Shown: piece by piece, positions 46,570-57,211 of the stretch
Layout: each line of letters starts with the position of its first letter
Numbering within the stretch: position 1 is the first letter of the stretch
DNA from: Eimeria necatrix
Taxonomy: Eukaryota; Apicomplexa; Conoidasida; Eucoccidiorida; Eimeriidae
DNA length: 64,000 bases
Assembly (NCBI RefSeq): GCF_000499385.1
Contig: NW_013651809.1
Span: 1-64,000, forward strand
Direction of reading: 5' to 3'
Notes under the pieces: model-generated
Told to the model about the DNA's origin: nothing
Database searches by the model: none
The model's input: the letters and a program-made list of their open reading frames with translations, nothing else
Position numbers and translations under genes: made by a program

Positions 46570-49500
46570 TAGGTTGCGCTGCATGCTTATCTCTCTTCAC
46601 GCACCTTTTGCCCACGTTTCTCGTCTACCACAGCTTCTAGGCTTGGCTCTCCCATTTAAACACTCGTGCTGCCATGTCCTTTCGAAGGTTCCGAATACAC
46701 TACCCGATCCGTTGTTGCACTGTATTGACTTTGTAATGGCTACTGATCCCCTACCGCTTACAGATCACACCACAACAGCGGGCGCGTTCACTATATGACG
46801 GAAAATCCCTATATATATGCCTTATCGCACTGCAGTCGAAACACAAAGACGGCGCTCAAAGGGCTATCATTCTTTGTCGGCAGTTGCTATAGAAGGTCGT
46901 TATCCACTAAAAACGCTTCCATCTAGGGTGGGTGCCAACTCATTTAGCTGCCTCTCTGACACCTCTGATTTATCCATTAACGGGCCTGCCACGGCTCCTA
47001 GTTCAGCTGCCACTTTCCTTCAGTTCTTCAAGTCAACTTTAGCATCTAGCTACGACACTGCCCAGCTAGAGTGACAGGTTGGCCAAGAAGAAGTCAGTAG
47101 TCACCTAGCTCTACTGTGAGCAAGTCCACCCCTTGAGCTACTATCTTTTTGAAATTGGCCGAGCACACCTGCTAGTCCCCTCACCACTGATTAGCCTCGA
47201 CTTCCCGGATATGTACCCATCGCTTTGAGATGCAAAAGAACTGAAGAATGTCAAGTTTGAGCCACGGCCGATATATTCGGTTCGCTTTGGCTTCAGTGAG
47301 ATAGGGATGATGCATCGAATCGCCGCCTTATAATAATTCCTTTAACTAAACTTCTCAATAACGTTGGTCCAAGCCTAGCTTTGTATACGTATATCTTGTC
47401 TATAGTAAGATTATAACTACTATGCTTAAAAGCACCCGCATGTTGTCTCCGTCTTGACAACCAGTTGGCTGCGCTACCGCGAGTGATCTTCTCTTCAAAT
47501 TTGTTGGCACCGCACGTTCCCGTCCTTGCGCCACCTCCTGCTCCAACAATCCTTGGCCTAGGCCATCTGCTGTGCGGGTTGTTGTGCCTGCCTCTTGAGA
47601 AGTACCCTTTGCTGCGGTATATTTGAGCCAAGATAGCAGTGAAGAGCTTCCCCATCACGGTCCATCGAAGCTCAGGATGTGAAGCCTGCAGCGAAAAAGA
47701 TTGATGTTTTTCATGCATGGCTGCGTTGTTGAGTAACGGGACAGACGTACCCCAATACCTGGCACGTAAGTAATTGATGTATATTGATGCGCCCTGACTA
47801 AGTCGGCGTCATACGATTTTTTGTTTATCTCATTCTAAATGGAGCTCCTTGCCAGTAAACGAAACTTCACACGTAAGCCATTTATCGCCTTAAACCAGCG
47901 GTCGACTGACTACACCACTCTGCAAATTTCCAAAACCGCGAAGCGTTTCGAGCTATACACCGAGGCGTCAGGGTACGCTATATGCATGGGTGTCGAGTAA
48001 GAACACCAACCGACCAGTTTCCTTATTCACTTCACGAACAATATTCAGCAGAGATGCCCGATATACGTCTAAGAATTCCTCGCCGTCGTTACAGCGGTTG
48101 ACAAGTGCTCCCATTGACTAGGCAATGCAAAGACCACAGCAAGCACCGGCCATGAGGCTGCATTATTCATTCACAGCAGCTCAGCACGTCGAAGCCCCTT
48201 TGTGGTCACGCTGCTCGTTGGCTTGACTTCTTTGCCTGGTTTCAACGCAACGCCATTACTTACTTGCAAGACACAAGCAATCAAGTGGCGGATTCATCTT
48301 CGCTACACCTTCAGCATACTACTGTGCGCGCACCTAGTAAGCCTCCTATGGTTTCTCTCACTTCTAAGGGTGTGCTCGCCACGTTGGCAGTCATGCCTGA
48401 GCAATGCCAAACGCCCTACGAGACCAGGAGACGCTTTTCAGACTACTGAGCGGTTACGGGCAGTTGCAAGAGAGTTTACAGTCCACTTATTGCCACTCTT
48501 TCACCGCCCACCGCTCTAACACATTCGATTTATCAAGGCCACGATGCTCCACGCAGATGTGCTCAACGGGCGCACTCTTGAGACACTGCCCACTCGTCAC
48601 AGGTGCCGCAATCGTCTACAACCCCAAAGTAACACTCACGATCAAGAACCAAATCCCCCTACTCCCCCATGCTTGGACTTTCGCTTACACAAAGAGCACA
48701 GTCTGCCGCGAGCCATACCTCGCAGCAGCGTGACAAACAAAAAAAGGCAATCGGCACGACTGCTGCGGACGCCGGCTCATGTTTTTTCTCGATGTGCCAT
48801 ATCTTCTCAACTTGCATTTACTGTATGTCCCGGTATTGCTAGCCGCAGATCCCTCAATCCCTCACTCATGTGCTTCAGAATCTCCAGCGGGATAACGCGG
48901 CCGGGAAAAGTCTTTTATTTCGCCATACTAACTACTATTACTGGCAAGGCGTGCTTACCTATATCCTAGCGTAAGTGGAACCTTGTGTTCATTGCTGTTT
49001 TTCCAAATTCCTCACACACAAGTGGGTTAGAGTCCTCCAAACGTTCCTCAATCCTTTCCACGGCTGGAGGTACATGGGCGTGCAGTTCATTATGGAGTTG
49101 CCTCCTACTGATTCTGGGCACATTTTTTTTTGAGCGCCAAGTTTTTGAAAGATAGAAATGTCAGCGGCAGCAGACGTCATCGAGCTGCCAGCAGACCGTT
49201 CCCTTTTACTATTCACGGTTTTCCTTAAGCCTTTTGTTTCTAATCGATAGGCTCGATCCCAGTTAGACCTAGGGCGTCACTTGTCAATCTGTTTCTACAT
49301 AGAGCTCATCGTGTTTTCTGATTACCAGCATCAGACGGACGTGCAAACAGAACGTGCTGATCGTAGGTTGAAACACCTGCTTCCGGAGTATAGTCAGTCC
49401 AATGAGAGGGGCTGCCAGCGGTTTCTTTGGCCCGTCGAAGTGGCCTACAGTAGGAAACGTCATGAAAAGGTTACTCTTTCACCTACCTGTTTTCGTTTGG

Positions 49501-49760
49501 GGCTATGATCGGCTGGAACCCACTCACGCCTCCAGCCTCGACGCTGTCGGCTTTCTGGGACCAACTCTCACCCTCCAGTGACTATACTTTTTCGGAAGCT
49601 CCGTAAGCGCACCAGCTCCTAGGCGTTAAGTGGCAACAAATGGCACCAGCAAGCTCCAAAAGCAGTGTATTTGAATACGCTATGGGCGACAATGACTTGC
49701 TCAGCAGCAGTCACACTTGTGCTCCAAGCATGCTCTATATTAGGCTCTTGCCCTTGCGGG
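46570..49760 (+). mobile_element. Fossil Ty3/gypsy pol, highly decayed
   Basis: Motifs of pol appear in the expected order on the plus strand but in shifting frames. There is an RT entry (LPDPL ... TDHTTTAGAF, about 46690-46800), RNase H (FELYTEASGYAI at about 47948, then KPLCGHAARWLDFFAWF at about 48197), the integrase zinc region (SLTHVLQN ... NYYWQG ... EPCVHCC, about 48862-49005), the core start (VQFIMELPPTDSGH, about 49081), QTDVQTERADRRLK (about 49332) and EYAMGDNDLLSS (about 49674). The order and wording match the 1-7 kb chromovirus, so this is an older relative. The central RT is not recognisable and no LTR, chromodomain or PPT was found. Confidence 0.75.
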
Positions 49761-51068
49761 CCTTTCACCATAATCAAGCACATTGGTGCGGCGGCAGATT
49801 GCTTGGGATTTCCGCATACGTAATCCTCCTATGCTGTCTATTCCAACCAGTTTGTGACCCACCGCACAAGCGACCCTTGCTTGGTCATCGAAGGAGCCGC
49901 TGCGATGGTTTCCCGTGCCTGACATGAATGGTAAGCGCGCTGATTAGTAAAAGGTCGACTGCATCTTGAATAGGCTGGCCCCAGCTACATTTTATTCTAC
50001 CTATGAAGGCAATACTTCCCTAAATGAAGCATGCTTTACTGTAGTATTATCAACCCAATTCAACTCTCATGCTGCCATGAATCAGCAAATTGCTCCCAAA
50101 GACTGCAAGTCACCTCTGCTCACTTTGCCCGATTTATTGTCTCTCCACTTGCCGTTAAACGATTCGTATCAACATACGCGTGAAGAATTGGCGGCAATAG
50201 GGCTAGGTCTGCAGCGCTCCAGCGGCTTCCTGCACTGGCTGCGTATGTGTGAAGGCTCTCCTAGGCAGTATTCGCAACTGCAACACTTCATGCAGACATT
50301 TTCCCGTAGTCCCATTTCATGCCCGGAAAGCTATAGCATTTCGACGTGCAGTGTAAAAGAGGGTTGATTGTGGTTAAACACCAGAACAAGCACGTGATAT
50401 GTGAATAAGTGTGCTGCAGTGTATTTCTGCGTTTGGGACCTAATATCTTCTGTTATTTCATGCGTTTTTGTTAGCTGAACATATTAGAGTGGGATCTGAT
50501 CGAAAGAATCGGTGCATATTGTAATGAACTGTATGAGCGATCAGCCACGCGAGCCACTCACTAACAAGCCCCAGACTGTCACAGGCGAATCGGCCAGTTT
50601 TATGCCTCAAAATGCCACATTCTTGTTAAATTTGAAATTAAATGACTTAATACTTTTGCAAAATTTGCAGTTAGGTCTGCACATATTTAATGGGGACATC
50701 AGGCCGCCCGTGCACGTCCTATGCTGACCATAATGCCAGCATTGCAAAATCCGCGGCTTGTCCACCATCGAGCCCTTCTTTGAGGGCATTTACAGCCTTC
50801 AAGGAAATGTCTTTCTGTTATAATTCATCGCAGTCTTTTTATGAATTTCACATTTTGAGGAGGATAAATGAAATAAAGGCAAGGGCAGGCCAGCCTTTCA
50901 AGTTTTTCATAGCGTTCTCCCTTCATGTGTCGGGAGTGCTCATGACGTTGTCCAACAGTTCGACTGCTGAAGAGGGTCGTTGTGTCGCTTGTTGCTGCAA
51001 ATTTACTCTCACAAAATAAATTCCACTTGCGAAAGGAAGAGTACGAGTCGCGAGGCGACACATCTAAA
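49761..51068. other. Region between the fossil element and the ART/B-box gene
   Basis: Plus frame 49966-50367 is open for 133 residues (LGLQRSSGFLHWLRMCEG) and could be an upstream exon or chance. No domain was found. The promoter or 5' exons of the next gene should lie here. Confidence 0.4.
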
Positions 51069-54000
51069 ATGGTGGTGCCAGACACTGGAATTGGTCGCAT
51101 GTCGGAGGAACACATGGGAACAGTGATCAAGGACTCCGACGAATGGTCATACATTGAGTACATGCTTCAACTTACCACTCGCACATCACGTGTAAAGCTT
51201 CTGCAGGTCTGGCACGTTGCATCCCCGCACGTCATGAATCTGTTTGAGAGACGGACAGCGGTAAGTGGCTCTGTTTGTATCCTCCTTCCTCCATGGAGGA
51301 TTCAAGCTGCATTTGGTTTCGCTTGCACAGGATGATATACAGATTAATTTTTTAGATCTTGCTGCCCTCATCGTGCATGGTTAGCTTCTGAGGAACCTTT
51401 GCACTGGTCACCCTAACTGTTGTTTGTCACGCAAGGCGCCTTTTCACGTGTAGCCGACACGGCGACACCATTTGCGCTGCTTCTTATTCAGAAGCGGCTG
51501 GTGGTGTATTCATTTGTCGATGCCTCACTGCTTGATGAGGAAAACACCATTCAAGACGTCGCGAGGCGGGGTTTTAAGATAGGCCCTCGGGGGATGAAAT
51601 TCATTCTAGGAAACTTCAGGTCTGTGCTAATGGACCTATTTTGCAGTAAAACACAACGCCGTTGCCAGTTGAAACAAGTGTGCTATAGTGTTGTGGGTAA
51701 AACGGTGGGCGCCAGTGTGCATTTGCGCATGCTCACAAAGTCTGCAGGGAATCCCTCTTCTTCGCGGGGAATCCGCTAAGGCCACGGACCCCTTCACACT
51801 TACATCTCGTGAGCCAGCTGTGTGGAAATATATCGGAGCCATTATTGCATTGCTACTGCCCCTTCTGCACCATGGGCCTCAGTGAAAGGCCCCTTGCGCC
51901 AGCTTCAATTGCTTTTGCCTAGTTAATAGTGGTAAATCAGTCGGGTGCAAGTAGGCGCTTTCATGTCTTGCTTATTTTATTGTTCAGCCGAGCTAAAAGG
52001 CAGTGTGGAAGAACGACAGAGACATGACCGGTCAGACTTTATGGAGGCCGCGAAGTCCCAGCTCCTCAGTGGAGAACGGCGAGTCTTTGAATTTTTTCTC
52101 TGTAAAGTTGGTGAGATGTTGCACTCGCGAATATTGAGACAGCACAGTCTACAAGTGCCTGTGCCGCAGTGATTACGATGGATGCAGTTCACTTCTGAGC
52201 TGCCTTGACAGCCTGGACAAGCGTTTTTTTCTTGGAGACAGGTTCCGTTGCATCGGAATGCAAAGTGTACTTTGATGCGCTGTATGCGAGCTGTAGAGCA
52301 CTGCAACATGTGGTGTCTTGTTTCGCAGGAGTGGGTCACTCAGTAGTCATGTCCGACGAAAAGGAAGCGTCAGGAGAACGCACCACGCTCCCTCCAGAAT
52401 ACGATAGCGCCTATCTTCAAAATGGAGATGCAGCTCCTACAGAAACACTTACGGTCTTCTTTGACGATGTTGACCAGAATTTGACCAGAGGGTCGTCCCG
52501 TAATAGGAAGACTGAAGCAACTCGGCAGTTGAACAAACCAATCACCAAGGCTACAGCGGGAGTACTGCCCCGACACACTTTTCGCCAGGAATACGTCGTT
52601 TACGATGCATCACAGGTGAGGCTTTTAAGATACCATTTGTACTGATTTAGTCTGGATTTGCTATCGGATGGATATGTCTGTTTTGCATCTGCTTGCTGAA
52701 GGTGAATGAGACGCCGGCTGCTTTAGTACCTCGAAATGCGTCTTGCGCGCTGGACTGTGCGATTTCATAGGTAGTGCCGAACTATTTGGTGCTCTTTGAA
52801 GTGAATCCTATGGAGCCTGAGCTATTCGCGGTACCGCTCTGCGACACTTGTCAGGAGTTTCCCGCATCAGTTTGGTGCCCTGCTGACATGGCCAAGTATG
52901 TATAATTTTTCCGAGACCTGCATTGTATCGACTTGTGTAATGTAGTAACTTGCGAATTTAAGGTTTCTTTTGTGAGCTGCAATGGAACCATCAGGCTCTG
53001 CGATGCATGCGATGAGCGCCTGCATTCCCACAACAAACTCGTTTCAAGGCACATTAGAGTCCCATTGAATGAGGTGAGGAAATACCCACGTACTCCATTC
53101 ATTGTATGAGAACTATGGGGTGGTGTCCAAAATGAGCCGCAAGACGTCTACTAGTACTTCATGTCCCTGTCTGCTCAGATGCCCAAGCCGAGCGGACGCT
53201 GTAAGCAGCACGCAGGAGAAACCTACGAAGCCTTCTGCACAATGTGCCATGCTCCTGTTTGCCGGCTGTGCCGACCCAACCACATTCATGCGGATGTAAC
53301 CGGCGGATTGGCGGCCAGAGATCCTGAAGGTAGACTGAGTTCAACGTCGCGCTGGTTTGCTTATGGAGACTCCCTGTTAGACCATGTTTAACCCTGAGGG
53401 CATCCATCTGGCGTCTCCTGTGCAGGCTTTTGATATATTTGTCTTGTCTGCGTTGCTGTCAGGAGCTTGCACATTAATTCCGCTGTCAGTTGCGTACTCC
53501 GGCATATTGGAGAGAGGCCGCCAGCCTCACCTCATCTTGGAGAAACGCAGAAAAGAGCTTCGGGGAAGACTCGAAGCTCTTCAAAGCCTCATCGAGTATG
53601 GCACCGTGAACACGCCCTCGGCAATTGCTTCTGTTTCTCTTCTTGTCGCCTATGACGCTGTTTCAATTCGTGCGTTTTTGACTGCAGTGGCGCTCGGTGC
53701 AACTGCCGCTCGGTCGAGCAGAGGTGCTACTGCATTTTGGAGGAAACTATGAATCAGCTGAGGGTGAGCGGCCAAGGCTTCAGGGCTGCATGAATGTTAG
53801 CAGTGCGGCATGAGAGACTGGCACTCAACGTCGAGGCTTGGGATACAACGCCTACATTGCACAGGTGCTTGCAAGCAGCGACGTTCTCTTAAGTGTCCGG
53901 GGAGCACGCTTGCTTCCTCAGCGGTGTCCTGAGCTGGTGGTGTGGGTTGATTATTTCCTCAGTCATGCACGGAAGACAAAATGGGCATAGTTTTGTGCCA

Positions 54001-54630
54001 GCAGTTCGAGTTGCAAAGACAAATGGACATGATTGAGTGGAGTGAGCAATTTTTGAGACTCCAGCGCTCCGTACTTCCTCCAGCCGATTATCTAGCTTCA
54101 TGGTAAGCCACTTTCCCGAGTTTTTTTGAAAAGATGAATTTTTGTGCACCAAGCTGGGCCGGTACAGACCCAAAGCTGTCTTGCTTGGGCGAGAAATTTT
54201 AGTTCTAGTCCCGGCACATAATCAGCTGAGTGGGCGATCAGGCTTAGACATTGCCGCCTACGAGATGAGATGGAGTCCCTCGCGGGTGACTTTTCTGATC
54301 TCTCACAAATGGTTTTGGTGAGTATTCCAGAGAGGCTTACATTTTTTGTTGAGCTGTTTACTGCAGCTCTACCCATGTAGCATCACAACGCTTCATGCCA
54401 CAGATATCCTGAAGGCTCTTATGGGTCCTTTGCGTGGATTCTTTTTTGCAGCCAAATATGCGGTTGGAAGGCGCCGTCGAACTTCTCACGGATACAGCTT
54501 TACAGCACAAAGAACTCCACCGGCTGCGAGGAAGCAAACATTAAAGCCCTTCACCCAGAAAGGCAACCCACAGCTTGATTTACAGCGGCAAATCGCTTCA
54601 GAATTGATATGTCTTTGTTATGGCGTCTAG
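51069..54630 (+). CDS. PARP-like ADP-ribosyltransferase fold + tandem B-box + coiled coil, 14 exons
   Basis: Probable regulator with an N-terminal ART domain and TRIM-like B-box/coiled-coil part. Exons by eye: 51069-51260, 51492-51619, 51748-51881 (end uncertain), 51988-52110, 52329-52615, 52771-52895, 52995-53073, 53179-53329, 53463-53595, 53688-53763, 53865-53936, 54002-54102, 54242-54317, 54367-54630. Phases agree, giving about 646 residues. ART signs: VWHVASPHVMNLFERRT, NTIQDVARRGFKIGP, SLFFAGNP in the Y-F-A place, FEFFLCKVG, and the end EYVVYDASQ|VVPNYLVLFEV. Then a CONSTANS-type B-box C-x2-C-x8-C-x2-D-x4-C-x2-CD-x3-H-x8-H (about 312-349), a second B-box C-x2-H-x8-C-x2-C-x4-C-x2-C (about 363-385) and a coiled coil (LEKRRKELRGRLEALQSLI; EQRCYCILEETMNQLR). 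The His and Tyr of the H-Y-E triad look replaced; Glu is kept. No RING is visible. Upstream exons are possible. Confidence 0.75.
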
Positions 54631-55009
54631 TAGACCCGCAGCTGATAGCAGGCCTTCTGGCAGTATGGCAGTCCGTTGCAGAATCGCGATGCAAGCTGCC
54701 ACTTTTTTTGTGCATGTGCTGAGAAGTTTTGGTGCAAACCGCACTCTTAGTGCCTTCTACAAAGGTAGAAGTAGCACCAACATCAAGAAGCCCTTTAACG
54801 CTGCAAAGTCACCACAGGCATCCGCATGGTTCTAATATGCTGAGAATCTACGTGAAGAGCAAACAGTGAAATCAAACCGCGAAGCGCACTAGGAAAACAG
54901 GATAAAGAGACATACAGAAGTGGCTAAAAACGGCAGTTCTGCAGAGCCGCCACACAGCATTTAGTCTCGACAGGTGTGCCGGATAACGGCGCAAGCGCCG
55001 TAACAACAT
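54631..55009. other. Short intergenic stretch
   Basis: A 71-residue plus frame (54620-54835) overlaps the end of the preceding gene and shows no domain. Nothing else was recognised. Confidence 0.4.
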
Positions 55010-55330
55010 CTCCATCCCTGGATCGATACACATGGCATGCGAAGGCCATCGTAGATGGATGGGCTGATCAAAGAGCTAGAAAAGCCGTGCTTAACGCCGT
55101 CCATAGTAGTTTCACAATCGCCGTGCCCTTACGCTGTTCTTATGTATATTATGTTTGGTGGGTCGTTTCAGACATTAGTGGTGCAAAATGCATCTACAGA
55201 GGTCCTCAGCGTGTTCCTCGATCACCGAACCGAGTTTCCTGACGGAATGCTACTGGACTACTGCCGTATCCTCCCTACGACTACAGCGTCTTCCTACAAC
55301 GAGAACATTTTAGTGCTGCTTGGCAACTGA
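55010..55330 (+). mobile_element. Fossil integrase core fragment of a gypsy-like element
   Basis: One frame reads LVVQNASTEVLSVFLDHRTEF, then LLDYCRILPTTTASSYNE, resembling an integrase core around the second catalytic Asp (VLLSDRGTEF ... TTAYHPQ in typical gypsy elements). The canonical S-D-R-G reads L-D-H-R here, and the final YHPQ is YNEN. No flanking pol domain or LTR was found. A mid-level match. Confidence 0.45.
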
Positions 55331-57211
55331 GATATCCGCAATTTGCTGTATGATTCCAGAGAAAGTTAGAGACGGTTCACGGGTTGGTATCAGCGAACGA
55401 TGCCAGGGAAGTGGTGGCAAACGCAGCAACCGGCGTAGCTGCCACTCTGAAGCGCACAAGAACGTTGCACAGCCAATGAATTGACGCGCTGTTTCCCCTG
55501 TCAAACTGTTCTTGAATTGACCTTTCCAGATAGCGAAGTACCAGAGTTTGCTGTCATTTCCTTGCTGGCCCAATCGTAGATTTCATAGTGCTTCGTAGTG
55601 TTCCTGGGTCCGTCCGTGATGAGAAGCCAACCAGAGCCGCTTTCTCGAAGGACAAATGAGGGTCGTGGGAGAGATTTGGAACTACTTAGGATGCACGAAA
55701 GGCATCATGCTAGAAAGAAATGAGAGGCTGTCTGGGACGGCTGGAAGCTTTGCTGCTGTGCTTCCCGATGGTTAATGCACAGCATTAACAGAGCTCGAAC
55801 TTGAAGCATGCATTAGCAGCCGGCTCGTTCTTGCTGCTGATCCGCCTTTTGTTACAGGCGGCGTTCTCAGCAGCATGCAAGCCAGCGCATTATGGCACAT
55901 GTAGAGTGCAACCTCTGCAAGAAAGGAAGGCCCGCTGCTTGCTGCGCAGGATCTCAGGTGCGCCGTTACCACATTCCAGTACACACGACAAAACCAGCAG
56001 CTAATCTTTGCCTTGAGCGTTTTCTAATCTTCCATGTTATATAAGGTCATAGAGGTGGGCTGGAAGAGTAGCGTTGCATCCATCAAAAGATGGTGTGAAC
56101 CGATTTGTCACCAATCGCTAGCTATTCTTGTCCCCATGCCTCATTCTGCACCCAACGTTGAAACATCTGCATGGTCATGTCCCTTAGCCCTTGCTAAAGT
56201 CCCTCCAGAAATGTAGCATGGAACTGGTCAGCCTTCAAAATGAAGAAACGGCAGGGACCCGCAACCCCGTTGTCTTGATCATGACGTCTTTGACACTGAA
56301 GCGGACCCTAAGGTCTGCCGGTGCATTTTTTCCGCTGAAAACGAATAGAATACAGCTCTCTACTGAAGAGCTACCTGATTATCCTTGTGTTTGCTCCGCG
56401 ATTCGTGCTCGCCGAGGGCCTGCGCTGAACCAGCAGCCAATATTTTGCCTCTCGGTACGTGCTTATGTGTGCCTAATTCAGAGCATTTGCCGCTCTCAAG
56501 AGCCCATGTGCGTGCCAATAGATGTACGTTATACAACTAAACTTTGCGGAGTGGTCCTCGGTTGTGGTGTTCAGCAAGACCAGCATTGCTGCTCAGTCGC
56601 GAACGGGCTGTAATTTACTGCAAAACGTGGTTCATCCCTTTAGCTGCTGCGAAATTACTTAGTTGTTCAGCATGTTTTATTTAGAGACTAGCGGTTTCTT
56701 AGAAAGAACTAAGTTGTCCCGAGTCCGCGTTGCCATATTCGAGTCACCGGCGGTCCCAACGGAATTTTTACCTAGACACCCTCAACGCTTAATCTTCCTC
56801 CAAAACGTACAAGTTAATTTATCAATTAATCTCTAGACACTCAGTTAGTTGAAAATGTTCTGCTTTTGTAGGCACTGGTAGTGCCCCGCGCTACGTTCAT
56901 TTTTAGATCGAATCCGAACCCCGCAGGCAATCGGTTCTGGCAGTGGTTTACGCGAGAGAGGGAGGCCAGATCCAGCAAAAATGACTCCTTAATTAGCGTG
57001 ACTGTGCAACTAAGAAATATGTAAACAGTTGTTGCTGCTGTTTTCCTGTGTTTGTTGTGCTTCCGTGAGCCTTTGCCAATAGTATCGCTCGAAAATTGCC
57101 GGACCTCTCAGTCCTTCTCTCCTCTTAGATTTCCCTCTGATTTCTGATGACTATGTCTTGAACGAGGAACTGAAATCAAAGGTTGGACAACTTTTCCAGT
57201 TTTTGGCACAA
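55331..57211. other. Intergenic region before the second RRLS gene
   Basis: Short frames only; 56191-56613 is open for 140 residues without a domain or codon pattern. The promoter of the RRLS gene should lie near 56900-57200. Confidence 0.45.

Noticed and set aside
49966..50367. Plus-strand 133-residue frame as the first exon of the ART/B-box gene
   Set aside because: No matching donor or acceptor chain to 51069 could be drawn and no motif supports it. It is left as an open possibility only.
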